From Pleodorina starrii (taxonomy: Eukaryota; Chlorophyta; Chlorophyceae; Chlamydomonadales; Volvocaceae): 64,000 nucleotides of DNA. Numbering within the stretch: position 1 is the stretch's first letter; each line of letters opens with the position of its first letter. A program made the translations under genes and the position numbers. Below are positions 33,901 through 42,034 of this stretch, piece by piece. The stretch spans positions 796,501-860,500 of the forward strand of contig BRXU01000011.1 in the NCBI GenBank assembly GCA_030267565.1. Direction: 5' to 3'. The notes under the pieces are model-generated. The model was not told the DNA's origin and searched no databases. It saw only the letters and a program-made list of their open reading frames with translations.

Positions 33901-35437
33901 CAACCGCGCACTGCAGCGGGCGCTTGGGCTGGTGGCGGCTCTGCAGGTGAGGAGGGCAGCAGGTGGAGAGAGAGAGATAGGGAGAGGCGGCGTGCCAACG
34001 GGCCTGCGCACCGTCGAAAAGTGCCTTGCGTGCGTGCGTGCTAACAGTACCATAAGTTGCAAGCAGCACCGTCCGCAAACGTTGCCTAAGCTGCATCAGC
34101 ACATTGCTGAAAACGCGGACTGACCCGCGGGTCGCTTGTCGCCGCAGGTCCAAGTCCAGGAGCTGCACCGGCGCCAGACGGACGCTGCCGCCGCCTTCAC
34201 CGCCTCCGGGGATGCAGCAGCAGCGGACGGCGCACCACCACCAGCAGCGATCTCAGCTCCGACGCCGCTGCCTGCTGTTGCTCCATTCGCCGGCGCCGAT
34301 ACCGATTGCTTCCTCGTCGGAGCAGATGACGCCACACCCACCTTCACACCCACCTCCACACCCACCTCCACACCCACCTCGACCAGCGCTGCTGCATCCG
34401 GCTCTGTGGTGGCAAACAACGTGGTGCCCAGCCGGGGCATCAGCTCGACGTCACCCTCCGCGTCCTGTGGTAGCATTGACGTCAGCGGTGAGGAGGAGGC
34501 CGACGACGCCGCTGGCCGCAGCACCGGCGGCGGCGGAGGCGGCGGCAACCCGGCGGCGGCGGCGGCGGACCGTGACCGCCGCAGCCCTTCACCCGCGCGG
34601 GGAGGCCCCGGCGGCGGCGGCGGCAGAGGCGGCTCCCAACTCCTGATTGCCGCCGGGACCAGCCCGCCCCCAAAAGCACCCATCGCGCCGCCCCTCGCCA
34701 CGGCGGCCCTTCGGCCGCCGCCGCAGCAGCAGCAGCCCGCGCCGGTCGGCAAGCCCGCCAGCACAGGCAGTGCCGACGGCAGCGGCGGCGGCGGGCTGTT
34801 GGGGGGTCTGATGGGGTTGTTTGGCCGCGGCGCCAAGAAAGCCCCTCGAGGCGCCGCGGCTGCGCCCGCGCAGGCGCCCTCGCCGCGCCCGCCAGCGAGC
34901 GCGGCGGCGGGGGATGCAGCTATCGCCGCCGCCGCGTCATCGGCAGCGCAGAACCCCCGGTCGATTCCCGTCGGCGACGTTATCGACGGCGCGTCCAACA
35001 ACAGCACGCTGTTGGCGGCGTCGCTGTATCAGGAGATGATGGGCCGCAGCCGCGCGCGCGCCCGCCAGGACGCTCTACGCGACCGGAAACAGAATCAGAA
35101 GCAGGAGAACCCTAAGAGCCAAGCCGCGTCGCAGGCCTCACTCCACCACCACCATTCGAGCGCAAACCGCCCTTCGGGCGCTCGAATGCGGGACGAGGAC
35201 GACGACGCAGAGGGCGGCGGGAGCGGCATCGGGCAGGGACCGGCGGAGGAGCGGCAGCGGGTGCAGGCGCAGCTGATGGATCGAGGACCATCAGCGCAGG
35301 CGGTGTATGCGTGGGCGGCGGTGGTGGCGTCGTTGCCGCTGGCGCTGGCGCAGTCGATGCAGTCGAGCAACGGGCAGTGGATGCCGGAGCAGCAGCAGCA
35401 GGAGGAGGAGGCGGCGGAGGGGGCCCAGAAGGAGTAG
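8630..35437 (+). CDS. giant triple-CBM20 coiled-coil protein (SAGA-like candidate)
   Basis: Modelled as 47 exons, 10,341 coding bases, 3,446 residues, ending TAG at 35435-35437. Order: possible transit peptide (1-51), Pro/Ala/His-rich linker, CBM20 domains near residues 185-301, 344-485 and 533-642, an Asn/His/Asp-rich linker, Ala/Glu/Arg-rich coiled coil to about residue 3,010, and a 429-residue disordered tail. CBM20 binds starch. CBM20 plus a long coiled coil is the layout of the Chlamydomonas pyrenoid proteins SAGA1 and SAGA2, but those are about half this length and, as I recall, carry one CBM20. No clear Rubisco-binding W(R/K)xx(L/I/V/A) motif was found outside the CBM folds. The start is the least certain point: ATG 8630 is the first in-frame ATG that joins in phase (exon 8630-8782) to the exon at 8937; ATG 8959 has a strong context but is out of frame. 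Splitting into two genes cannot be excluded without RNA. Confidence 0.75.
10281..12441 (+). other. exons 4-7: end of CBM20-1, CBM20-2 and CBM20-3
   Basis: Exons 10281-10376, 10768-11076, 11481-12053, 12301-12441, all phase 0. CBM20-2: GQRLVVVGNLPELGGWD, SPGHIWRGEVEL, RWEAGPNR. CBM20-3: TPGQHLVLVGSAPAMGAWNP, RPGHSWSAELLL, SWEPGPNRSL. The Trp of the GxW turn and the WExGxNR motif, which shape the starch-binding sites in CBM20, are present in all three copies. In each copy an intron falls at the same place, right after the Lys that precedes the VV(Y/M) strand. Confidence 0.85.
12061..12103 (+). repeat. dispersed intronic element, best-preserved form
   Basis: GGTAAAAAATGATACCGCAG followed by CGGAGACGGAGACGGCGTTA, eight bases after the donor of exon 6. 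It matches 20218-20260 almost base for base although the two introns are otherwise unrelated. Confidence 0.75.
12889..14221 (+). other. exons 8-10: linker with Asn/His/Asp tract, start of coiled coil
   Basis: Exons 12889-13024, 13246-13624, 13867-14221. The donor after 13024 reads AAAG|GCGAGT; only this GC donor keeps phase with exon 9. Exon 9 encodes PLLQFLVFMMGAF, then an Asn/His/Asp/Gln tract of about 40 residues (13330-13455), then a Lys/Arg/Glu-rich helix (LDEARRALRAARFRSTK). Exon 10 ends in PAPALPEMGPQ, a sequence that reappears at the ends of exons 12 and 14. Confidence 0.7.
14476..18254 (+). repeat. three tandem two-exon modules (exons 11-16)
   Basis: Coding repeat. Short exons 14476-14634, 15935-16093 and 17185-17343 are each exactly 159 bp and encode nearly the same 53 residues (GRVPPAELQRLRELLRAVQA). 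Longer partner exons 15086-15604, 16666-16971 and 17897-18254 share the start LASAELALVAARDALRARLE and then diverge in length. The unit repeats about every 1.25-1.46 kb, with similar donors (GAG|GTACGT) and acceptors (CCTGCAG). This is tandem genomic duplication of an exon pair with intact reading frame. Confidence 0.9.
19820..19908 (+). repeat. (GT)n microsatellite abutting an exon
   Basis: Two GT tracts split by TGTCGTTACAGTA. The first GT of the tract is also the splice donor of exon 19 (CAG|GTGTGT), so donor choice could slide with repeat length. Confidence 0.9.
19909..20106 (-). mobile_element. SINE-like element copy 1 (minus orientation)
   Basis: 198 bp in the intron between exons 19 and 20. 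Read on the minus strand it begins AGCCTTTGGGGAGCCGCTGC, contains an imperfect hairpin (GCTGCGCCGTACACCC and its near complement), and ends GTAACGAC followed by a (CA)n tail. It differs from copy 2 at only about two positions over its length. No coding capacity, so it is non-autonomous. Confidence 0.75.
20218..20260 (+). repeat. dispersed intronic element
   Basis: Second well-preserved copy of the GGTAAAAAATGATAC...GGCGTTAG sequence, here next to a short tandem of (GT)n-TCCGGAGG units at 20140-20220. Confidence 0.75.
21112..21192 (+). repeat. (CGGGGG)n hexamer repeat
   Basis: About 13 copies on the sense strand, 70 bp after the donor of exon 21. Runs of five G separated by single C are classic G-quadruplex material in DNA and pre-mRNA. 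Confidence 0.9.
21464..21661 (+). mobile_element. SINE-like element copy 2 (plus orientation)
   Basis: 198 bp, about 99% identical to copy 1 in reverse orientation, ending in a (CA)n tail at 21661-21682. It sits in the intron before exon 22. Copies 1 and 2 therefore form a long inverted repeat enclosing exons 20 and 21. Confidence 0.8.
21707..21919 (+). mobile_element. SINE-like element copy 3 with target-site duplication
   Basis: A diverged relative of copies 1 and 2. The head GGCGCAGCGGTTAGCAC resembles a tRNA-type A box, the 3' body matches copies 1/2 (GTGCTTCGGCGGTCT, GGCCAGTGTCGGCCCGG), and there is a (CA)n tail from about 21866. It is bounded by an exact 26-bp direct repeat at 21681-21706 and 21917-21942, as expected for LINE-type target-primed insertion. 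A clear B box was not found, so the SINE label is tentative. Confidence 0.7.
23091..23130 (+). repeat. dispersed intronic element
   Basis: GGGTATAAAGAAAAACTCGC then AGGGGAGAAGGAGACGGCG, in the intron after exon 24. It is preceded by three repeats of the exon end GGGAGCTGCAGGTG, the exon's own 3' border copied into the intron. Confidence 0.6.
25976..26145 (+). repeat. (CCCTG)n microsatellite
   Basis: About 33 copies of a 5-bp unit in the intron before exon 31. A short relic of the same unit (28465-28490) precedes the duplicated exon 36, supporting duplication of the whole block. Confidence 0.95.
28325..28350 (+). repeat. dispersed intronic element, short form
   Basis: GGGGTAAAAAGGGGATACCG, truncated at the right side, in the intron before exon 36. 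Confidence 0.5.
29871..29900 (+). repeat. dispersed intronic element, diverged form
   Basis: GGTAATAAAGATGGTACCAC then AACGGAGG, in the intron before exon 40. Confidence 0.45.
30449..30596 (+). repeat. TTGAC(C/T)-rich degenerate tandem repeat
   Basis: About twelve TTGACC/TTGACT units in 150 bp within the intron before exon 40, spaced irregularly by 5-30 bp. It reads as a decayed minisatellite with unit near TTTGACCTTGAC. Confidence 0.75.
31357..35437 (+). other. exons 41-47: last coiled coil and C-terminal tail
   Basis: Exons 31357-31485, 31782-31853, 32084-32186, 32602-32852, 33424-33642, 33866-33946, 34148-35437. The final exon (429 residues) leaves the helix pattern: Pro/Thr/Gly-rich, then LLGGLMGLFGRGAKKAPRG, then RSRARARQDALRDRKQ (strongly basic). 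The end has a short hydrophobic stretch (YAWAAVVASLPLALAQ) and an acidic tail (EEEAAEGAQKE). The hydrophobic stretch is too short and Ala-rich to call a membrane anchor with confidence. Confidence 0.75.
33240..33401 (+). repeat. (CTCAC)n microsatellite
   Basis: Pyrimidine-rich 5-bp repeat ending about 20 bp before the acceptor of exon 45, where it probably doubles as the polypyrimidine tract. Confidence 0.9.
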
Positions 35438-38400
35438 AGGGACCTGGCATGCAGGACGGGCAGGAAGGGCAGGGGAGAGCAGGACGGGCAGGGAGAGCAC
35501 GAAGGGCAGGAAGGGCAGTTAGAGCAGGGAGGCAAGGAGGGCAGGGAAGAGCACGAAAGGCAGGGGAGAGCAGGAAGGGCAGGAAGGGCAGGAAGGGCAG
35601 GGAGACAGTGGGGCCAAGGAGGAGCGCCGCCCGCTGGTGACGGCGATGGCAACGGTAGTAGGCGCACGTGTCTTTCTTTTCCTCTTCTTTAATGTAGGGC
35701 CCGTATTAAGATAGAGCGGGGAGAGTGCAGCAGCGTACAGGGCAGATGCTGTGCTGCGGTGATGGTGGTGGCATTGGTTTGGGTATATTGGGTTGTGATG
35801 GGGTCTCCAGTCTCTTCTTCGTTTCTTCTCTCCGCAAAGCTCTTTGACCTCAGCACTTGCTGGTTGTCTTCCGCTGATTGACTGGACATCTCCTGTTCGC
35901 GTCTTTGTGGTTTTGCTTTTCGCTGCATAGCATACGCCTGGTGGTGGTGGTGGTGGTGATACTTGGTTGTCGGTGGCTGCCCTTGGGTTCCGGCGAAGGC
36001 CGCGGCGGCCAACGCGCATCGTGATCGTGCGCCTTCGTGTCTTTGCGTGGGTCATATATATCTAATACAACGAATTATTAAGTACTCTACGTTGCTCAAT
36101 GTGACTAGGGTGGGGGCGGGGGGCGAAGGTGCGGCGCCGGATTTTGGGGGTGGGGAGGGGGTTGGGGATTGGGGGGTCGGGAGGTGGGCCGCCGCATGCC
36201 GGGTTGCGAGGATGTGTCGCAGATACGTGTGTATGTGTTTGTGTTTGTGTGTTTGCAACATCGTCACATGACTTCGGTGATCCCGCGGTCCCGTGCCGGT
36301 GCCGGTGGTGGGAGGGGTCCGACCGACAGGAAATGCGTCCCGCCCCGCCCCGCCCCGCCCAGCTCCGCCCTGCTGCGGGAGCAAACCGCCAGACAGGTTG
36401 GCATGAGGCGGCGGCTGCGCGGGGCTCACCCGGGTCGGTCGGCCCCCTCACCACAACGACCATTTGGCAGAAAACGGGCCGCCTCGAGACGGTAGAAGAT
36501 ACAACATTACTACCTTTGACAAGGACAAAAACTCGACGCTTGCAGTGATTACGGTTTGACGCGAATGCAGTACTTGTCGACGACGCGGGCGCGCGTGAGC
36601 GCCACCTTCGTATCCGTATTTGCGTGTACCGTTGAGAGTGGCCCATTGAGGCGCGCGCGCATCCGCACTCGCTCGCGAATCTCTACGTTGATTCTCCGCG
36701 TCTGTCTGTCTGGTGCTCTGGTGCTCGTCTGGGTACCGTATTTTGTTGCCACGGTGGAGCCTCGCATCTACGCGCCGTCCCGGTCATTGGCTGCGAGGCG
36801 GGAGAGGGGCGAGGGATGGCGTGGCAGGGAGCTTATCGCAAGTGGAGGCGATCGGCGCATACTCGTGGGTGGTTTTTTCTGATAATTTAAATATAAAAAT
36901 AGGGGCCCGGCGGCTGCCAAGCACGGGGGTTGACCGCCGGGGGTTGTGTGGTGGGTGGGGTGGGGTTGTGTGTGGGGGGTGGCGTGAGGCGGCGGAGATG
37001 ACCGGGGAAGCGACCGGCTTTTGGGAAGCGAGCGCGCATCCGTCCGCATCACGAGGCCGGCCATGTGCCGCCAACGAGCCAGCCAGCCGTCGTTCGACGT
37101 CCTGTGCGGCGGTTCGCACCGAGACGCATTTGCCGGGCCGGAGAGTGATCGGCGGTTTGCACCCATTTCCATTTCCATATCGATATGCACATCGGGTCTG
37201 GCTGCCTCGTGCTTTATCATCTCGCGTTGCTCCGTGTGCTTAATCGTCAGTTGCAGGCCCATGCGTCAGAGAGCCGGGCGAAAGTGGCGTCTTGGGGGGA
37301 GGGGGGAATGGACGGGGGCGGAAGGGAGCAGGTGGGATGCCACAGGTCCCCGGGGTTGAGGTGGTTCCGGAGCGGTGTTCCGGAGCGGTGGGGAGTGGAG
37401 TGCTACAAAAGGGAAGTCGATGGGATGGGATGTGTGTATTAAGATATACGGATTGTACGGGATCGCTGTACGGATCCTTCCCCGCCGTATGCGCGCGTTT
37501 GCACGTGCAGCTTTAGGCTGTGGCATACTGTCTTTAGTACGATAGTACCGAATACGTTTTGAATGGGGGCTTTGTTTCTCAGGAGGTGATATGAACAGGC
37601 ACTTTGATGGTCAGCTTGAGTTCAACTACGAGGTGGTTGGTTGTTAACAGTTGAGATCAACAGCTGGGGCAACGGTCAGTGGCTCAGTCCCACGCTCCGA
37701 TGTTTAACGTTTGTCACCGCCCGGACCGGAGGATCCCGGGCGGACGCCCTGATTTGCTCGGTACGGCAAAAACTAACGGAAAATATTCCAGTTGTTCGGG
37801 AAAGACCGAAGAGCAGACAAATGACCATGTCACAGCAGATCTGGGATGGCAGCCCTCCGGCACGATGACGTTCTGTCAGTCAAATGGCCAGCATTGAGGC
37901 AGACAACGAATGACCCGCCGTACCGTAACAACAAGAACGGCAACGACAACAACCAGTTGCCTCAAACCTTCGGAGACCTCCACCCTTCGGGAGGTCTGAG
38001 CCCACCGGGGCAGCCACCACCACAACAACAGCAACAAAAAACAACCAAGGGCGCGTCCGGGGCGAGCAGCCTCAGATTGGCCGCCCCTCTTCGGCCACAC
38101 GCGCTCAGGCCGGGCGGGAATTCATTCTTATTGAGAGCACGCTCAGCACTAACCAACCACCGGCAAACGCGGCCGAGATAATCGCAACAGAGATCACGGT
38201 TCACTCATCTCTCTCGTTATCGCCCCGCAATCATGGTTCACCCCCCACGCACACAACTCCCGCCTGCAGTACAAATCTAGAGTGTCGCGCATGCCAGGCT
38301 GGCTGACTGGAGATCACAATAGAGAGCCCCATTTAAAGAATTTACTTGAACATCAAGCAAACGCAGCCCCCCCTTCATCACTCACGGAAACAGAAGAAAG

Positions 38401-38521
38401 CGATCACGGCGCGCACAGCTCCCTACGCAAAACCTGTCTTGAACGGTAAAACACCCCGCCCCAGCGGCGGCGGCGACGGCGGGAAGGCGCCTTCCCTGGA
38501 CCCCTGTGAGCCACACACTGT
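35438..38521. other. convergent 3' regions, no gene recognised
   Basis: Between the ends of two convergent genes. It begins with a degenerate GGGCAGGAA minisatellite (35450-35610), probably 3' UTR of the giant gene. GC drops after 35640 and an AT-rich patch lies at 36880-36900. Open frames here (such as 36556-36882, 37846-38181 plus) show no family resemblance. No TGTAA poly(A) signal was found for either gene. An inverted repeat AGACCTCC...GGAGGTCT lies near 37973-37997. Confidence 0.5.
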
Positions 38522-40923
38522 TCACAGCAGGGTGTCGCGTCGCGCCGCAAACACTTCCCACACGGGCTCCCTCTCCTGGAGCCCGCCGTCACGTGAGCCC
38601 GCCGCCGCCGCCGCCAGCTCGACGCGTGGCCTCGCGGCGGCAGCGCCGACGGGCTGCGCCGCCGCCGGGCACACCCGCACCACCACGTCGTCGCGGTCCT
38701 CGTTGCCGGGCCTGCCGTCCTCGCAGGGCGCCGGCTCGCGGCGGACCGACCCGAGGGTCGCGAGGCGCACTTGCACGCGCGCCACAAAGGTGGTGTCCAG
38801 GACGCCCTCCGGAACCAGGAAGGCGGGGGAGGTGACGTTGAGCATCATGGGGCGGCCCCGGAGGTCGGTGGGGGCGGTGCAGAGGGTCGTGGACAGCAGG
38901 ACCCAGGCGCGGCGGGGCGTCTGCGCGGCGCGTGTGTTGTGTGTTGTGTGGCGAGGGGGTGAAGGAGGAGGGGTCGAAGGAGGATAGCGTTACAGGTGGT
39001 GGTGAAGGAGGATACCGTGAGGAGTTTATAGGTGTAGGCTGTGTGTTTGGTTTAAGTCTGCGCTGAAGATATGGTGGTGTACCGTAAAAGGCAGATCCAA
39101 GCAGAAACGCCAGCAGCGCATCAGGCATCACCCTCTGTTGCACTTTACCCACCCAACCCCACCACACCCCACCACACCACACCCAAACCCACCATGCTGG
39201 CATCGCTGGTGTAGAAAAAGTCGACGTGCGAGGCCGCGGGGGCGGGCGAGCAGACCACCGTGGCGCGAATAGCAGCCAGCTGGCCGCTGTGAGGTAGGCG
39301 GGCGGGCAGCAGCGAGAGGCGGCGGGCGGTCGGAGGAAGAGGGCGTTGGGGTAAAGCAAGCCATGAGACGCAAGAAGGTTCAGGGCTGTGGCAGTTATTG
39401 AGGCGTGGCAGGTAACAGCAGAACTGTATTGAACGGACCAACCCGCTAGGCGAACCAAACTAACAAATGGGTTTTGTTGTAGGCCACCCACCCACCCACC
39501 CACCCACCTGCGCAGCACGCCGCCCCGGGTTAGCGCCGTCACCTCAACCTCCGAAACGTATCCGCGGTTGCCGGGCTGCCCGTCGGGGCACTCGCCGTAC
39601 AACGTGTTTGGAGCGCCCATCTCGCTACCGACGCCCTTGCCGTTGAGCCTGCGGGGGCAGGGGCCGGCGGGCGGGAGCCAGCGCGGTGAGCAACAGCAGC
39701 AGCCGCTCCTCAGTAGCGGCAGCAGTAGCGGCCGTAGTAGCGGCAATATCAACAGAACGGCGCTCTGAGCAGACGTGAAGTGGCCCTTGAGAGTGACCCG
39801 GGAAACAGGATCCGAACATCCGCACATCTTGAGGGGAATGCCGACATGCGGCCCGCTGCAAAACCCACATAAGACATGCCCAATTACCCATTACAGCGAC
39901 AACCGCAAACATGACCTACCCCGTGGCGATACAGGTGGTCTTGCCGCGGGCGTCACAAACGGGCGTCTCGAAGAGGGGTGAATACTCGGCCATCGCCCTT
40001 CCCGCCCCCCTGCCGCTGGCGGCGGCGCACGGGTCGTCGCCGGCGCCCTTCACACGCCGCTCCCGGTCCTTGTCGTCCCTCCTGTCGTCATTGCGACCGC
40101 TGCTGGCGCTTACGGCTCGGTCATCGTCGCCCTCATCGCCGCCGTCGGACTCCCCCGCCAAATCCCGGGCGAGCTGGTCGGGGTCGGGGTCTGCGGGAGA
40201 GGCACGCCAGTTGCACACAAATGGCGGTGGGTTGCATTACCACACAGCGCAAATCATCTCGCGGCTCATGCAGATTATTGCGCCCCGGTTTCGCCCACGC
40301 CTGGATCCCCTGGGGCCCTATCCCACCCGGCCCCGCGGTGCCTTACGCTTCTTGCTCCACTCCTTCCCGCCGTACACGCCGTACGCCTCCTGGGAGTGCT
40401 CCCAGCGGCGGCGCACGTCCACCAACAGCTCCGCCGGCGCCGCCACCGCCGCCGGCGCCGAACCCGAACCCGCGCGATAGCCCGCGCTGCCGCTGCTGTC
40501 GCCCTCCGAAGACGTGTCGAGGGGAACGACCGCGTCGCCGCTGGGCTCGACATCGCCATCCGCCCCCGACGGCGCCGCCTCCGCCTCCGAGCCCGTGTAC
40601 AGTACGACATCGGCGGCGGCGCCTTCGGGCTCCTCCAGCATGTGGCGTCCGCCGCTGCGTGACCTCAAATGCGTCGTACCCGCTGCGCCCCTGGCGGACC
40701 AGGCGGTGGGCCTTATGAAGACGCGTCGCTGCGCCAGGTGATCGGCGGCGGCGGCGGTGGTGGTGGTGGTGGTGGCAGAGGCGGCGGTTCCGGAGCCGCT
40801 GGCGAGTTGCATCTCCCCGGCCGCGGTCGCAGCTGCGTCTCTGCGGCCGGAGGTTTCAGTTGCGGCTGCGCATGTCAGTGCGAGTGCCGCCAGGCAGAGG
40901 AACAGACCCGTGGGTCGCCGCAT
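38522..40923 (-). CDS. secreted protein with volvocine extracellular C-terminal domain
   Basis: Five exons, 493 residues: 40347-40923, 39920-40190, 39508-39648, 39193-39286, 38522-38920 (TGA). The ATG at 40921-40923 is followed by a signal peptide (MRRPTGLFLCLAALALTCAA). Residues to about 280 are low-complexity Ala/Ser/Asp. The C-terminal half has paired cysteines and the landmarks SPLFETPVCD, NTLYGECPDGQPGN, VDFFYTSDASM and PCEDGRPGNEDRDDVVVRV. From memory this resembles a domain at the C-terminus of many volvocine secreted and matrix proteins (NTxxGCxDGxxG... DxYYTxDA... CxxGxxxDxDDLV). Role in the extracellular matrix or cell wall is inference; no catalytic motif was seen. Exon phases agree throughout. 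A GACCCGTGGGTC palindrome lies at codons 3-6. Confidence 0.75.
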
Positions 40924-42034
40924 TGGTACGAGCTAAAGCGCTACCCACTGTCTTGAGAATTCCTCGTGAAAAAGTAATCTCCAATGACAGTTATTTGCGT
41001 TAAATGTTTTACTTCAGGTTAATCTTAATTCATATGGAGAAAACAGATATATATGTATTGGACTTGGGATGGCTATGCCGGGCTCCTTTCCTCAGCTTTT
41101 ACTCAATCGGGCCAGACTGCTTCCGCCTACTTCGCCTTGAAAGATTGGGTCGCGGAGCTGTAGGGTTGGTGTTCAGGCGCGCACGCGTCGAGTCTATCGG
41201 ACTTTCCCAGGCAGCTGCCGCCTGTCATGCCGCCTGTCGGATCGGACCCCTCCGATAGCGCGGGCGCCCGGCCACACTGTTCGTCTCCTTTCAAATATAT
41301 CCACAGCATCCATTGTGTACATTAGAATGAACGAAATGTCCTTGTCATAATTGTCAGGCGGTGTTAGAGTGTGCACGCAAATGAGTAAGGCTGTATTCCG
41401 TGTATACATTACTAATGCCGAACTGGTTAAAATAAGCTGTCATCAATCTGCATCTATATTCAAAGTTTACAGCATATGACGAAGGTGCGTGCATGGATTG
41501 ATTTTTGTGCACATCCTGCACATCCGACACAGGTCGCCGGTTGGGCCACTGTCGGTGATGAATGGCCATACATGGATAGGACATGCCGCTGTTGAAGCAA
41601 ATATTCGTTAAATCTTAACCACCTGCGTACTGGCAGACCAAGAGGCAGGGCCGCAAAAGTAAGTCTCTACTCCGTGAGTCCGTGTCCGACGTCGCCTGCG
41701 GGAATGCAGTCGCCCTCATGGCATCGATGGGCAAGGTCCCCACCCCACAGGCTTTCCATCAAAGCACACCATCACTACGGTATTGAGAAAACTAGCAGCA
41801 GGCAAAGCGAGCGAGCGGCCCTTGATGATGGCCTCCGTCTGCCCCGGTCGCCCTCTTATCGGCACAGTCCAACTCCTGGGTGCGTCAGCGGGCTACACAG
41901 CCAGGCCCACTGGAGCTTTTGCACCTGGTCATCTCCGGAAGCGAACATGCGGCTGATTACGGATCGAAGGGAAGAAGTGTCCCGTTCGCTGATTGTATGG
42001 CTGACATCGCTTTTACCAGCACCAGCCGGAGAAC
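40924..42034. other. intergenic spacer with lower GC
   Basis: Upstream of the minus-strand secreted-protein gene, so it should hold that promoter. AT-rich patches at 40970-41060 and 41390-41480. No coding feature or clear TATA box can be supported. Confidence 0.5.

Noticed and set aside
36556..38181. Small frames between the convergent genes
   Set aside because: No domain, no consistent splice model; likely UTR or spacer.
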